Source: Cellulosimicrobium composti (lineage in GTDB: Bacteria; Actinomycetota; Actinomycetes; Actinomycetales; Cellulomonadaceae). Taken from it: a DNA stretch of 48,344 nucleotides. Below, piece by piece: positions 19,257-28,449 of the stretch; positions within the stretch are counted from its first letter, which is position 1, and every line of letters starts with the position of its first letter. Under the pieces are notes generated by a model. The model did no database searches, was not told the origin of the DNA, and was given only the letters and a program-made list of their open reading frames with translations. Location of the stretch: the NCBI RefSeq assembly GCF_009711085.1, contig NZ_WMKA01000029.1, positions 1 to 48,344 of the forward strand. The letters run 5' to 3'. A program made the position numbers and the translations under genes.

Positions 19257-19826
19257 TCAGGCGAGCGGCAGCAGGACGATCGGCGGGCGGTCGCCGAGCA
19301 GCGCGAGCGGGTCCACGTAGCGCTCGCCGCGCCGCACGCCCCAGTGCACGCACGCGTTCGCGCAGTGGCTCGCGACGGTGCCGTCGGCGACCTGCACCGT
19401 GCCGACGACGCCGCCGGACGCGACGCGCGTCCCGCGCGGCACGGTCGCCGTGACGGGCTCGAGCGACGTGCGCAGCCCGTCGTCGTGCGTCACCACGAGC
19501 ACGTCGCGCCCGGCGACCGGACCGGCGAACGTCACGACGCCCGGCGCCGGCGACCGCACCGGCTCACCGGCCGCCGCGTCGAGATCGACGCCGCGGTGCC
19601 CGGGCAGCCAGTCGTGCTCCGGCGGGTCGAACGGTGCGATCACGCCGAGGTCGTCGAGCGACCGGTCGAGCGGAGGCACCCAGGCCCCGATCTCGGCGTG
19701 GGGCGCGGCGCCGGCGACGGGACCCGGCGCGGCGACGGCCGCGGGACCGAGCAGGGCGAGCGCCACGGCTGCGGCGGCGACGGCCGCGCGCGCGGGACGG
19801 ACGGGGGCCGGGTGGTGAGGAGGCAC
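19257..19826 (-). CDS. Exported LytM/M23-family protein, probably non-catalytic
   Basis: The product has 189 residues, beginning with GTG (19824-19826). Residues 12-42 look like a signal peptide (Arg, a run of Ala/Val/Leu, then VAAPGPVAGA), so it is exported. The LytM fold is seen in HRGVDLDAAAGEPVRSPAPG, with zinc-ligand candidates His77 and Asp81, and in ACVHWGVRRGERYVDP, with His161. Active M23 enzymes have HxH there; here it is CVH, with Cys159 in place of the catalytic His. The usual YxHL box reads SLEPV, so the second catalytic His is also missing. It may be a LytM regulator or binding protein. It is divergent from rpsB, as is the related gene in M. tuberculosis. Confidence 0.82.
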   Translation of the reverse strand: MPPHHPAPVRPARAAVAAAAVALALLGPAAVAAPGPVAGAAPHAEIGAWVPPLDRSLDDLGVIAPFDPPEHDWLPGHRGVDLDAAAGEPVRSPAPGVVTFAGPVAGRDVLVVTHDDGLRTSLEPVTATVPRGTRVASGGVVGTVQVADGTVASHCANACVHWGVRRGERYVDPLALLGDRPPIVLLPLA

Positions 19827-19832
19827 CGGCCC

Positions 19833-19838
19833 AGGCTG
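19833..19838 (-). promoter_or_regulatory. Candidate -10 of the LytM-like gene
   Basis: On the reverse strand CAGCCT ends 6 nt before the GTG start (19826-19824), the same spacing as other leaderless candidates here. No ribosome binding site is visible. Confidence 0.3.
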
Positions 19839-19950
19839 CCGCAGCCCGGCCGTCGGGCGGGTGCGTGCGGGCGACGGCTGTGGACGGACGGTCCGCGCGT
19901 CGTCGGCCGACGGGCGGGGGAGGGCGGCTGTGGTCGCCGCTGCGGTCGGG

Positions 19951-19956
19951 TAGACT
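19951..19956 (+). promoter_or_regulatory. Promoter -10 of rpsB-tsf
   Basis: TAGACT is a near-ideal actinobacterial -10, identical to the one before ylxR. A weak -35 candidate (CTGTGG, 19928-19933) lies 17 bp upstream. Confidence 0.55.
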
Positions 19957-19962
19957 GGCCGC

Positions 19963-20271
19963 TGCGACCGGCGCGTTCGCCGTGCCCGGCCCGAGGTTCA
20001 CACCTCGGCCGAGGACGGAGCCGGTCGACTTCGCGCGTCACGTCCTCGCCCCCTTTCCGGTCCTGCCGGTGCGGAGCGGGGCCGCGTCCGGCGTCGGTCC
20101 TGACCGTTCCACCCCTCGAGGGTGCGCGGCAGGCGTCGGCACGGGTGGCGCCAGGGGTGCGACCACCAGGGTCGTCACCGACAACCGCACCGCGGCCCGT
20201 CCTTGCGGAGGGGCCGCCAGAAGCGTGCGCGCACCGGGTGGATCCCGGGCCGCACGGTGAAAGGACGTGTC
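19963..20271 (+). other. Long 5' leader of rpsB
   Basis: The 445 bases between the divergent LytM gene and rpsB hold no gene I can support. About 310 nt would be transcribed as the rpsB leader. Hairpins seen are 19991-19996/20003-20008 (6 bp, 6-nt loop) and 20192-20198/20211-20217 (7 bp, 12-nt loop). GAAAGGA (about 20259-20265) is the ribosome binding site. S2 autoregulates its operon in other bacteria; binding here is untested. Confidence 0.45.
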
Positions 20272-21255
20272 ATGGCCGTCGTGACCATGCGCCAGCTCCT
20301 CGAGAGCGGTGTCCACTTCGGGCACCAGACCCGCCGTTGGAACCCGAAGATGAAGCGCTTCATCTTCACCGAGCGCAACGGCATCTACATCGTCGACCTC
20401 CAGCAGTCGCTGTCGTACATCGACCGCGCGTACGAGTTCGTCAAGGAGACCGTCGCGCACGGCGGCTCCATCCTCTTCGTCGGCACCAAGAAGCAGGCCC
20501 AGGAGCCCGTGGCCGAGCAGGCCGCGCGCGTCGGGATGCCCTACGTGAACCACCGCTGGCTCGGCGGCATGCTCACGAACTTCACCACGGTGCACAAGCG
20601 TCTCCAGCGCCTCAAGGAGCTCGAGGAGATCGACTTCGACGACGTCGCCGGCTCCGGTCTGACCAAGAAGGAGCTCCTCGTCCTGCGTCGCGAGAAGGAC
20701 AAGCTCGCCCGCACGCTCGGCGGCATCCGCGACATGGCGAAGGTCCCCTCCGCCGTGTGGATCGTCGACACGAACAAGGAGCACCTCGCGGTCGACGAGG
20801 CGCGCAAGCTGGGCATCCCGATCGTCGCGATCCTCGACACCAACTGCGACCCCGACGTCGTGGACTACAAGATCCCGGGCAACGACGACGCCATCCGCTC
20901 GGTCACGCTGCTCACGCGCGTGATCGCGGACGCCGCCGCCGAGGGTCTGCTCCAGCGCCACTCCGGCCGCTCGGGCGCCGAGGCCGAGTCGGGCGCGTCC
21001 GCCGAGCCGCTGGCCGAGTGGGAGCGCGAGCTCCTCGCCGGTGCCGAGCAGCAGCTCGCGGCCGACGAGAAGGCCGCCGAGGCGAACGTCGAGGCCGCCG
21101 CGGCCGAGGGCGTGGCCGAGGCCGCTGCCGAGGTCGCCGCCGAGGAGCCCGGGGACGCCGCCGCCGAGGTCGTCGAGGAGGCCGCCGCCGAGGCTGCGGT
21201 CGTCGCCGACGCCGAGGCCGTCGTCGCCGACGCCGAGGCCGACGAGACCAAGTGA
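20272..21255 (+). CDS. rpsB: 30S ribosomal protein S2 (uS2)
   Basis: S2 joins the 30S subunit late and helps recruit S1-like factors. The ATG at 20272 with GAAAGGA upstream gives 327 residues. The family core covers about residues 1-235: [52 protein letters not shown] and [20 protein letters not shown]. The remaining 90 or so residues form a low-complexity Ala/Glu/Val tail ([20 protein letters not shown]), long even for actinobacteria. A strong 14-bp hairpin separates rpsB from tsf, so the ratio of S2 to EF-Ts may be set by partial termination. Confidence 0.97.
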   Translation: MAVVTMRQLLESGVHFGHQTRRWNPKMKRFIFTERNGIYIVDLQQSLSYIDRAYEFVKETVAHGGSILFVGTKKQAQEPVAEQAARVGMPYVNHRWLGGMLTNFTTVHKRLQRLKELEEIDFDDVAGSGLTKKELLVLRREKDKLARTLGGIRDMAKVPSAVWIVDTNKEHLAVDEARKLGIPIVAILDTNCDPDVVDYKIPGNDDAIRSVTLLTRVIADAAAEGLLQRHSGRSGAEAESGASAEPLAEWERELLAGAEQQLAADEKAAEANVEAAAAEGVAEAAAEVAAEEPGDAAAEVVEEAAAEAAVVADAEAVVADAEADETK

Positions 21256-21261
21256 CGCCCC

Positions 21262-21293
21262 GGGGTGCGCGGCGGGGGACCGCCGCGCACCCC
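21262..21293 (+). terminator. Perfect 14-bp hairpin between rpsB and tsf
   Basis: Positions 21262-21275 pair with 21280-21293 around a GGGA loop, 7 nt after the rpsB stop. tsf follows on the same strand without a clear new promoter, so this is probably a partial terminator. Confidence 0.8.
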
Positions 21294-21389
21294 GCGCCGT
21301 CCCACCGTCTCCGGGCACCGCAGCGGTGCCCCCACCAGCACGTCCCTTGTGACGACGTACCCGTGACGAACCACGAGTGAGGAACCACC

Positions 21390-22229
21390 ATGGCGAACTA
21401 CACCGCCGCTGACATCAAGGCCCTGCGCGAGCGCACCGGCGCCGGCATGCTCGACGTCAAGAAGGCTCTCGACGAGGCGGACGGCGACGCGGAGAAGGCG
21501 CTCGAGATCATCCGCGTCAAGGGTCTGAAGGGCGTCGCCAAGCGCGAGGGCCGCTCGACCTCCGAGGGCCTCGTCGCGGTCGACATCCGCGACACCGAGG
21601 GCGGCCAGGTCGCGACGCTCATCGAGCTCAACTCCGAGACGGACTTCGTCGCGAAGAACGAGACGTTCATCTCCCTCGCGGACCGCGTGCTCAAGGCCGC
21701 GGCCGACGCCGGTGCCCGCGACGCGGACGCGGCGCTCGCCGCGGACGCGGACGGCGAGACCGTCCAGGAGGTCATCGACAACCAGGCCGCGACGCTCGGC
21801 GAGAAGATCGTCCTGCGCCGCGTGACCCGCGTCGCGGGCGAGCGCGTCACCGCCTACCTGCACCGCACGGCGCGCGACCTGCCGCCGTCGATCGGCGTGG
21901 TCGTCGCGACCGACGCCGCGGGCGAGGCCGTCGCGAAGGACGTCGCGCAGCACGTCGCCGCGATGTCCCCGACGTACCTGTCGCGCGACGAGGTGCCGGC
22001 CGAGACGGTCGAGAACGAGCGCCGCATCGCCGAGGAGACCTCGCGCAACGAGGGCAAGCCCGAGGCCGCGCTCCCGAAGATCGTCGAGGGTCGCCTCAAC
22101 GGCTTCTTCAAGGACGTCGTCCTCGTGGACCAGCCGCTCGCGAAGGACCCGAAGAAGACGGTCGGCCAGGTCGTCTCCGAGGCCGGCGGCACCATCACCG
22201 AGTTCGTGCGGTACCGCGTCGGCGCCTGA
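21390..22229 (+). CDS. tsf: Elongation factor Ts
   Basis: EF-Ts exchanges GDP for GTP on EF-Tu. The 279-residue product starts ANYTAADIKALRERTGAGMLD, the UBA-like N-terminal domain, followed by the core motif ELNSETDFVAKNETF, which contacts EF-Tu. Further family blocks are KIVLRRVTRV and a C-terminal KDPKKTVGQVV. The ATG has GTGAGGA about 8 nt upstream. The rpsB-tsf pair is universal in bacteria, and the 134-nt gap contains a hairpin. A long hairpin follows and ends the unit. Confidence 0.97.
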   Translation: MANYTAADIKALRERTGAGMLDVKKALDEADGDAEKALEIIRVKGLKGVAKREGRSTSEGLVAVDIRDTEGGQVATLIELNSETDFVAKNETFISLADRVLKAAADAGARDADAALAADADGETVQEVIDNQAATLGEKIVLRRVTRVAGERVTAYLHRTARDLPPSIGVVVATDAAGEAVAKDVAQHVAAMSPTYLSRDEVPAETVENERRIAEETSRNEGKPEAALPKIVEGRLNGFFKDVVLVDQPLAKDPKKTVGQVVSEAGGTITEFVRYRVGA

Positions 22230-22236
22230 CGCCTCC

Positions 22237-22280
22237 GTCGGCCCGGCCGCGTCGTCCCTCGACGACGGGGCCGGGCCGAC
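22237..22280 (+). terminator. Long hairpin terminator after tsf
   Basis: A 12-bp stem (22237-22248/22269-22280), one G-G mismatch, then a 7-bp stem (22250-22256/22261-22267) with loop CCTC. It starts 8 nt after the tsf stop. Confidence 0.85.
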
Positions 22281-22390
22281 CGCGCACCCGGGGGTGGCCC
22301 GGGCGCGCGACGACCGCCGTCGTGGCGCACCATCGGGTGGGCGACGTCGGAGCAGGATGACCGCCCCACCGGGCCCAGGACGAAGGACAG

Positions 22391-23146
22391 GTGTCGACAG
22401 TGACGGCAGGCGAGCAGACCACGCCCGAGACGGGTACCGCGCACCGGCGCGTGCTCCTCAAGCTCTCGGGCGAGACGTTCGGCGGCGGGCAGATCGGTCT
22501 CGCGCCCGACGTCGTCCAGCGCGTCGCCCGGGAGATCGCGGACGCGGTCGCCCAGGGCGTCCAGGTCGCCATCGTCGTCGGCGGCGGCAACTTCTTCCGC
22601 GGCGCGGAGCTCTCCCAGCGCGGCCTCGACCGCGCCCGTGCCGACTACATGGGCATGCTCGGCACGGTCATGAACTGCCTCGCGCTGCAGGACTTCCTGG
22701 AGCAGGCGGGGGTGAAGACGCGCGTGCAGACCGCCATCACGATGGGTCAGGTCGCCGAGCCGTACATCCCGCTGCGGGCGATCCGCCACCTCGAGAAGGG
22801 TCGCGTCGTGATCTTCGGCGCGGGCGCCGGGATGCCCTACTTCTCGACGGACACCGTCTCCGTGCAGCGCGCCCTCGAGACGCACTGCCAGGAGGTCCTC
22901 ATGGGCAAGAACGGCGTCGACGGGGTCTACACCGCCGACCCGCGCACGGACCCGTCCGCCACGAAGCTCGACCACCTCACGTACACCGACGCCCTCGTCA
23001 ACGACCTCGCGGTCATGGACGCGACGGCGCTGAGCCTGTGCCGCGACAACGACGTGCGCATGCGCGTGTTCGGCATGAACGAGCCGGGGAACGTCACGCG
23101 TGCCCTGGTCGGCGAGAATATTGGCACACTGGTCACGACCGACTGA
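22391..23146 (+). CDS. pyrH: UMP kinase
   Basis: PyrH phosphorylates UMP to UDP. Bacterial enzymes are hexamers activated by GTP and inhibited by UTP. The 251-residue product has [14 protein letters not shown], the glycine-rich [43 protein letters not shown] and [13 protein letters not shown], all standard for the amino-acid-kinase-fold family. Two GTG starts are possible. The one at 22391 is only 3-4 nt after GAAGGA; the one at 22400 is about 12 nt after it. The conserved core begins near residue 19, so the choice does not matter functionally. Its promoter probably lies after the tsf terminator, and frr follows 54 nt later. Confidence 0.96.
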   Translation: MSTVTAGEQTTPETGTAHRRVLLKLSGETFGGGQIGLAPDVVQRVAREIADAVAQGVQVAIVVGGGNFFRGAELSQRGLDRARADYMGMLGTVMNCLALQDFLEQAGVKTRVQTAITMGQVAEPYIPLRAIRHLEKGRVVIFGAGAGMPYFSTDTVSVQRALETHCQEVLMGKNGVDGVYTADPRTDPSATKLDHLTYTDALVNDLAVMDATALSLCRDNDVRMRVFGMNEPGNVTRALVGENIGTLVTTD

Positions 23147-23200
23147 CGCCGGTTCGCCCGACGGACACGACCGACCACGACGAACGACGAAGGAGCACTG

Positions 23201-23758
23201 GTGATCGACGAGACCCTCCTCGAGGCCGAGGAGAAGATGGACAAGGCCGTCGAGGTGGCCAAGGAGGACTTCGCCGCGATCCGCACGGGCCGTGCGAACG
23301 CCGCGATGTTCAACAAGATCACGGTCGACTACTACGGCGCCCCGACGCCGCTGCAGCAGCTCGCGTCGTTCACGGTGACGGAGGCGCGCACGATCCTCGT
23401 CTCGCCGTTCGACAAGAGCTCGATCACGGCCGTCGAGAAGTCGCTGCGCGACTCGGACCTCGGCGTGAACCCCTCGAACGACGGCAACGTCATCCGCGTC
23501 GTGCTGCCCGCCCTCACCGAGGAGCGCCGTCGCGACTTCGTCAAGCTCGCGAAGGCGAAGGCCGAGGACTCGCGCGTCTCGATCCGCAACGTCCGCCGCC
23601 GGGCCAAGGAGGAGCTGGACCGCATCGCGCGCGACGGCGAGGCCGGCGAGGACGAGGTCGGTCGTGCGGAGAAGGAGCTCGAGGCCCTGACGAAGGCGCA
23701 CGTCGAGCAGGTCGACGCGCTCCTCGCGGGCAAGGAGAGCGAGCTGCTCGAGGTCTGA
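23201..23758 (+). CDS. frr: Ribosome recycling factor
   Basis: RRF splits post-termination ribosomes together with EF-G. The 185-residue product has the conserved helix [31 protein letters not shown], here given as family blocks RTGRAN and YYGAPTPL. Further blocks are VSPFDKS, GLNP-like [27 protein letters not shown] and [13 protein letters not shown]. The GTG start has AAGGAG 5 nt upstream. The pyrH-frr-cdsA order is conserved across bacteria. Nothing is unusual in length or sequence. Confidence 0.97.
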   Translation: MIDETLLEAEEKMDKAVEVAKEDFAAIRTGRANAAMFNKITVDYYGAPTPLQQLASFTVTEARTILVSPFDKSSITAVEKSLRDSDLGVNPSNDGNVIRVVLPALTEERRRDFVKLAKAKAEDSRVSIRNVRRRAKEELDRIARDGEAGEDEVGRAEKELEALTKAHVEQVDALLAGKESELLEV

Positions 23759-23789
23759 GCGCCTCGTCGGCGACCTCTTCCACGCACCG

Positions 23790-24647
23790 ATGACAGACAC
23801 CTCCCCGACGGCCGCCGGCGACAGCACCTCCGCGGCGCGCGCCCCCAAGGCGGGCCGCAACCTCCCCGTGGCGATCGCGGTGGGCCTCGGCCTGCTCGCG
23901 CTCGTCGGCGCGAGCCTCGCGTTCCGGCCCGAGTTCTTCGTGCTGCTCGCGACCGTCGCCGTCGGGGCTGCGCTGTGGGAGCTGGCCCAGGCCTTCCGGC
24001 GGCGGGAGCTGCACCTGCCGCTCCTGCCGCTGCTCGTCGGCACGGTCGGCATCCTCGTGTCGTCGTACTACTCGGGGCCCGAGGCGCTGCTCGTGTCCTT
24101 CATGCTCACGGTCGCGGGCGCCGTGGTGTGGCGCGTGATCGACGGATCCGGCACGGCCGCGGTGCGCGACGCCGCGGCGGCCACGTTCGCCGCGGCCTAC
24201 CTGCCGTTCATGGCGGGCTTCGTCATGCTCATGCTCGCCGCCCCGGACGGGCGCGTGCGCGTGCTGCTTTTCATCCTCCTCGCCGTCGCGAACGACGTCG
24301 GCGGGTACGTCGCGGGCGTGCTGTTCGGCCGGCACCCGCTCGCGCCCTCGGTGAGCCCCAAGAAGTCCTGGGAGGGTCTCGCGGGGTCGTTCGTCCTCGC
24401 GACTGCTGTCGGCGTCGTCGGCGCGGTCGTGGGCCTCGGCGCGAGCCCTCTCATCGGCGTGGCGCTCGGCGTCCTGGCCCCCCTGACGGCCACCGTGGGC
24501 GACCTCGCGGAGTCCATGATCAAGCGGGACCTAGAATTGAAGGACATGGGGTCGCTCCTGCCCGGCCACGGAGGCATCCTGGACCGGCTGGACTCCATGC
24601 TCCTCACCGCCCCGTTCGTGTACGTCCTGCTCGCGCTGGCCGTCTGA
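23790..24647 (+). CDS. cdsA: Phosphatidate cytidylyltransferase CdsA
   Basis: CdsA makes CDP-diacylglycerol from phosphatidate and CTP, the branch point for all phospholipids including cardiolipin and phosphatidylinositol. The 285-residue product has about eight membrane segments after a polar N-terminus of about 28 residues. The C-terminal family signature is complete: SPKKSWEG, then [16 protein letters not shown] and [14 protein letters not shown]. The gap from frr is 31 nt and shows no obvious ribosome binding site before the ATG at 23790, so the start is less certain than the identity. It completes the pyrH-frr-cdsA cluster. Confidence 0.95.
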   Translation: MTDTSPTAAGDSTSAARAPKAGRNLPVAIAVGLGLLALVGASLAFRPEFFVLLATVAVGAALWELAQAFRRRELHLPLLPLLVGTVGILVSSYYSGPEALLVSFMLTVAGAVVWRVIDGSGTAAVRDAAAATFAAAYLPFMAGFVMLMLAAPDGRVRVLLFILLAVANDVGGYVAGVLFGRHPLAPSVSPKKSWEGLAGSFVLATAVGVVGAVVGLGASPLIGVALGVLAPLTATVGDLAESMIKRDLELKDMGSLLPGHGGILDRLDSMLLTAPFVYVLLALAV

Positions 24648-24697
24648 TCTCCCGCGGGCGCCCTGTCCGCGACACCCCCCCACGCTTGGACCTCCTC

Positions 24698-25843
24698 ATG
24701 ACCGTCCGTTCCGTCCGCCCCTCCGCGGAGTCGAAGCCGCTCCCGCTCGTCATGTCCGCGCCGCGGCGCGGCAAGCCGCCGCGCCACTTCGCCGACCTCG
24801 CGCCCGAGGAGGTGCGGGACGCCGTCGTCGAGCTCGGCGAGAAGCCGTTCCGTGCCAAGCAGCTCGCGACGCACTACTACGCGCACCTCACGCGCGACCC
24901 CGAGGCGATGACGGATCTGCCGAAGGCGACGCGGGACCTGCTGGCGGAGGCGCTGTTCCCGCCGCTGCTCACCGCCGCGCGCCGCATGGAGGCCGACGGC
25001 GGCACGACCGTCAAGACGCTGTGGCACCTGTTCGACGGCGCCAAGGTCGAGTCGGTGCTCATGCGCTACCCGCAGCGCACGACCCTGTGCGTGTCGAGCC
25101 AGGCGGGCTGCGGCATGGCGTGCCCGTTCTGCGCGACCGGCCAGCTCGGCCTCACGCGCAACCTCTCCGTGGCGGAGATCGTCGAGCAGGTGCGCGCGGC
25201 GGCCCGCTCGCTCGCCGACGGTGAGATCCCCGGTGGCCCGGCGCGCCTGAACAACCTCGTGTTCATGGGCATGGGCGAGCCGCTCGCGAACTACAAGGCC
25301 GTCATGGGCACCGTGCGGCGCCTCGTCGCGCCGGCGCCGGACGGCCTGGGGATGTCCGCGCGCAACATCACCGTCTCGACGGTCGGCCTCGTCCCGGCGA
25401 TGCGCAAGCTCGCCGACGAGGGCATCCCCGTGACGCTCGCGCTGTCGCTGCACGCCCCGGACGACGACCTGCGCGGCGAGCTCGTGCCGATCAACACGCG
25501 GTGGAGCGTCGACGAGGCGCTCGACGCGGCGCGGCACTACTTCGAGGTGACCGGGCGCCGCGTGAGCATCGAGTACGCGCTCATCAAGGACATGAACGAC
25601 CACGCGTGGCGCGCGGACCTGCTCGGCGAGAAGCTCAACGCGCGCGGTCGCGGCTGGGTGCACGTCAACCCGATCCCGCTCAACCCCACCCCGGGCTCGA
25701 TCTGGACGGCCAGCGACCCTGCCGTCGAGGCGGAGTTCGTGGCACGATTGCGCGGGCACGGGATCCCGACGACGATCCGTGACACCCGCGGCAGTGACAT
25801 CGACGGCGCCTGCGGGCAGCTCGCTGCAGAGGAGGACGAGTGA
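24698..25843 (+). CDS. rlmN: 23S rRNA/tRNA (adenine-C2)-methyltransferase RlmN
   Basis: RlmN is a radical-SAM enzyme that methylates C2 of A2503 in 23S rRNA and A37 in some tRNAs. From the ATG at 24698 there are 381 residues. The iron-sulfur motif CGMACPFC holds Cys138, Cys142 and Cys145. Other family blocks are [55 protein letters not shown] and [13 protein letters not shown]; the C-terminal DIDGACGQL contains the Cys that carries the mC-type methyl. No clear ribosome binding site precedes the ATG. An ATG at 24752 is an alternative that still leaves the core intact. It overlaps the next gene by 4 nt. Confidence 0.94.
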   Translation: MTVRSVRPSAESKPLPLVMSAPRRGKPPRHFADLAPEEVRDAVVELGEKPFRAKQLATHYYAHLTRDPEAMTDLPKATRDLLAEALFPPLLTAARRMEADGGTTVKTLWHLFDGAKVESVLMRYPQRTTLCVSSQAGCGMACPFCATGQLGLTRNLSVAEIVEQVRAAARSLADGEIPGGPARLNNLVFMGMGEPLANYKAVMGTVRRLVAPAPDGLGMSARNITVSTVGLVPAMRKLADEGIPVTLALSLHAPDDDLRGELVPINTRWSVDEALDAARHYFEVTGRRVSIEYALIKDMNDHAWRADLLGEKLNARGRGWVHVNPIPLNPTPGSIWTASDPAVEAEFVARLRGHGIPTTIRDTRGSDIDGACGQLAAEEDE

Positions 25844-26391
25844 GTTCGCTGTTCACCACGGTCTCGAGGACCCGGAACGGGTACGACCCCGAGGAGGTCG
25901 ACGAGTTCTTCGAGCACGCGCGCGACGTGTACGAGGGTCGCGTGGCGGACCGTCTGACCAGCACCGACATCCAGGCGTCGGTCTTCGACCTGGTCCGCGG
26001 CGGGTACGACACGCACGAGGTCGACGCCGCGCTCGACCGTCTCGAGGGCGCGTTCATCGCGCGCCAGCGCGCCGAGTACGTGGCCGCGCACGGGCAGCAG
26101 GCGTGGATGAACGCGCTCGCCGAGCGGGCGCGCACGCTCTACGGCCGGCTCGGACGCCCGGACGGCGAGAAGTTCGCGCTCGCCGAGCGGGGCAAGCCCG
26201 CGTACGACATCGACGACGTCGACGACCTGTGCGACCGGCTCGTCGCCTACTTCGACCGGCAGGTGCCGATCACCGCGGCGGAGATCCGCTCCGCGACGTT
26301 CGGTCGCGCGCGTGGTCGCGACGGCTACGCGGAGGGCCCCGTCGACGCGTTCTTCGCCCGCGCGATCGAGGTGCTGCTCGGCGTCGAGTGA
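25840..26391 (+). CDS. DivIVA-repeat protein
   Basis: The 183-residue product consists of four repeats of the DivIVA N-terminal motif (an F/L...R.GYD..EVD.F pattern). The cores are [10 protein letters not shown] (14-23), [10 protein letters not shown] (55-64), [10 protein letters not shown] (121-130) and [10 protein letters not shown] (162-171), spaced about 41-66 residues apart. There is no long coiled coil as in true DivIVA/Wag31, and no membrane helix. DivIVA domains bind curved membranes at poles and septa, so a role in cell shape or division is a reasonable guess, not shown. The start overlaps the rlmN stop (GTGA), so it is translated with rlmN. It matches the actinobacterial DivI1A-repeat family in layout. 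Confidence 0.82.
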   Translation: MSSLFTTVSRTRNGYDPEEVDEFFEHARDVYEGRVADRLTSTDIQASVFDLVRGGYDTHEVDAALDRLEGAFIARQRAEYVAAHGQQAWMNALAERARTLYGRLGRPDGEKFALAERGKPAYDIDDVDDLCDRLVAYFDRQVPITAAEIRSATFGRARGRDGYAEGPVDAFFARAIEVLLGVE

Positions 26392-26401
26392 CGGCCCGAC
26401 C

Positions 26402-27130
26402 GTGACCCTCGACCCCCGGACGTCGTCGCACCGTCTCGTCCGGCGCGCCGCCGCGTGGCTGGCCGCGGTCAACGCCCGGCACCCGTGGGACCACAACGCG
26501 CACTTCCACCCCTGGGTCGTGCGCCGGGTGCCGCGCGGCGCGCGGGTCGTGCTCGACGTCGGGTGCGGCGCGGGCGCGCTCGTCGGCGCGCTGCGCAGGC
26601 GTGCGGCCGAGGTGCACGGCGTCGACGCGGACCCGGGCATGGTCGCCGCCGCGACGGCGCGGCTCGCCGGCGACCCGCACGTGACGGTGCGGCTGGCGAG
26701 GTTCGACGACGTCCGGGGACCGGGCGACGTCCGCGCGCCCGAGCCCGGGCGCGCCTCGCCCGACGCGTACGACGCGGTGACGATGGTCGCCGTCCTGCAC
26801 CACCTCGAGCTCGAGCCGGCGCTCCGGCACGCCCGGGACCTCCTCGCCCCGGGCGGCCGGCTGCTCGTCGTCGGCCTGGCGCGGGTCCGGACCGGTCGCG
26901 ACCTCGCGGTCGACCTCGTCTCGGCCGTTCTCAGCCCTCTCGTCGGCCTCGTCCGTCACCCGCGGCGTGCCCGCCCGGGCGAGACCGTGCCGTGGACGCG
27001 CGGCATGCCGGTGCGCGACCCGGAGCACTCGGTCGACGAGATCGCGCGCGTCGCGCGCGCGGTCCTGCCCGGCGCGCGCCTGCGGCGCCGGCTCTTCTTC
27101 CGCTGGACGCTCGCGTGGACGGCGCGCTGA
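26402..27130 (+). CDS. Class I SAM-dependent methyltransferase, substrate unknown
   Basis: The 242-residue product has the class I fold: motif [14 protein letters not shown] near residue 57, the acidic [10 protein letters not shown], the [10 protein letters not shown] block that plays the part of motif IV, and [13 protein letters not shown]. There is no signal peptide. The N-terminal [16 protein letters not shown] is typical of a group of small actinobacterial methyltransferases of unknown substrate. The GTG at 26402 lies 10 nt after the DivIVA-repeat gene, so it probably ends the rlmN-led operon. The sequence gives no clue to its target. Confidence 0.85.
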   Translation: MTLDPRTSSHRLVRRAAAWLAAVNARHPWDHNAHFHPWVVRRVPRGARVVLDVGCGAGALVGALRRRAAEVHGVDADPGMVAAATARLAGDPHVTVRLARFDDVRGPGDVRAPEPGRASPDAYDAVTMVAVLHHLELEPALRHARDLLAPGGRLLVVGLARVRTGRDLAVDLVSAVLSPLVGLVRHPRRARPGETVPWTRGMPVRDPEHSVDEIARVARAVLPGARLRRRLFFRWTLAWTAR

Positions 27131-27189
27131 CCGGCGTGCTGACCGACGCTCGGGCGGCCGGGACGTCCGCGCGCGCCCCGAGGTCCTGG

Positions 27190-27195
27190 GAGGAT
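27190..27195 (+). promoter_or_regulatory. Candidate -10 of dxr
   Basis: GAGGAT ends 6 nt before the ATG at 27202. It could also be read as a poorly spaced ribosome binding site (GGGAGGA), so the leaderless reading is uncertain here. Confidence 0.3.
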
Positions 27196-27201
27196 GGGCC
27201 C

Positions 27202-28401
27202 ATGCCCGACTCCACCCCGCGCAGCACTTCCCGCACCGTGACGATCCTCGGCTCGACGGGCTCGATCGGCACCCAGGCGATCGACGTCGTCCGCCGGCAC
27301 CCGGACCGGTTCCGCGTCGACGCGCTCTCCGCGGGGGGCGGCGACGTGGACCTGCTGGCACGTCAGGCCGTCGAGACGGGCGCGCGCGCCGTCGGCGTGG
27401 CGGACCCGGCCCGGGCCGACGCCCTCGTCGCGGCCCTGGCCGCCGCGTCCGCGGGCGGCGACGTCCCCGAGGTGCTCGCCGGTCCGGACGCGGCCGCCGA
27501 CCTCGCGGGCCGGGGGAGCGACGTCGTGCTCAACGGCGTCACGGGGTCCGTCGGCCTCGGCCCGACGCTCGCGGCCCTGCGCGCCGGCTCGACGCTCGCG
27601 CTCGCGAACAAGGAGTCGCTCGTGGCCGGGGGCGCGCTCGTGCGCGCCGCGCAGCAGCGCCCCGACCAGATCGTGCCCGTGGACTCCGAGCACTCGGCGA
27701 TCGCCCAGTGCCTGCGGTCCGGCACGCGCGCGGAGGTGCGACGGCTGATCCTCACCGCGTCGGGCGGCCCGTTCCGCGGCTGGGACGCCGACGCCGTGAA
27801 GTCCGCGACCGTCGACCAGGCCCTCGCGCACCCCACGTGGGCGATGGGCCCGGTCGTCACGGTGAACTCCGCGAGCCTCATGAACAAGGGCCTCGAGCTC
27901 ATCGAGGCGCACCTGCTGTTCGACGTCCCGGCCGACGACATCACGGTCGTCGTGCACCCGCAGTCCGTGGTGCACTCCATGGTCGAGTTCGTCGACGGCT
28001 CCACGATCGCGCAGGCGTCGCCGCCGGACATGCGCCTGCCCATCGCCCTCGGCCTCTCGTGGCCCGACCGGCTCGACCCCGTGACCCCGCCGTGCGACTG
28101 GTCGGCGGCCACGTCGTGGACGTTCGAGCCGCTCGACGACGCGGCGTTCCCGGCCGTGGGGCTCGCGCGGGCGGCCGTCGCGGCGAGCGCGACGCACCCC
28201 GCCGTGTACAACGCGGCGAACGAGGAGGCCGTCGCCGCGTTCCTCAGCGGACGCGCAGGTTTCGGTGACATCGTGGCGACCGTGGACCGCGTGCTCGCGG
28301 CGCACGACGGAACCCCCGCGGACGCCGTGACGTTGGACCACGTGGCGGACGCCGAGGCGTGGGCGCGCGCCCGCGCGAACGAGCTGCTGGACCGCCGCTG
28401 A
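27202..28401 (+). CDS. dxr: 1-deoxy-D-xylulose 5-phosphate reductoisomerase
   Basis: Dxr makes 2-C-methyl-D-erythritol 4-phosphate, the first committed step of the MEP isoprenoid pathway, using NADPH and a divalent metal. The 399-residue product has the nucleotide motif GSTGSIG at 17-23, [11 protein letters not shown], the metal-site segment [13 protein letters not shown] and [36 protein letters not shown] and [11 protein letters not shown]. It is full length. ispG of the same pathway lies 1.5 kb downstream with an M50 protease between, the same trio as in M. tuberculosis. The ATG at 27202 is preferred; the long open frame upstream belongs to another reading frame of the methyltransferase gene. 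Confidence 0.96.
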   Translation: MPDSTPRSTSRTVTILGSTGSIGTQAIDVVRRHPDRFRVDALSAGGGDVDLLARQAVETGARAVGVADPARADALVAALAAASAGGDVPEVLAGPDAAADLAGRGSDVVLNGVTGSVGLGPTLAALRAGSTLALANKESLVAGGALVRAAQQRPDQIVPVDSEHSAIAQCLRSGTRAEVRRLILTASGGPFRGWDADAVKSATVDQALAHPTWAMGPVVTVNSASLMNKGLELIEAHLLFDVPADDITVVVHPQSVVHSMVEFVDGSTIAQASPPDMRLPIALGLSWPDRLDPVTPPCDWSAATSWTFEPLDDAAFPAVGLARAAVAASATHPAVYNAANEEAVAAFLSGRAGFGDIVATVDRVLAAHDGTPADAVTLDHVADAEAWARARANELLDRR

Positions 28402-28404
28402 GCG

Positions 28405-28421
28405 CGGTCGGGCGGCGACCG
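28405..28421 (+). terminator. Short hairpin after dxr
   Basis: Positions 28405-28410 pair with 28416-28421 (6 bp, 5-nt loop) just after the dxr stop. It is weak; the gene for the M50 protease follows within 30 nt, so it may only modulate read-through. Confidence 0.35.
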
Positions 28422-28449
28422 ACGACGAGAACGACCGAGTGAGGACCGT

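Noticed and set aside
18363-21380. A 1005-codon forward open frame running from xerC through the rpsB leader and rpsB
   Set aside because: It crosses a reverse-strand gene, a promoter and rpsB in the wrong frame, and is Arg-rich low-complexity sequence.
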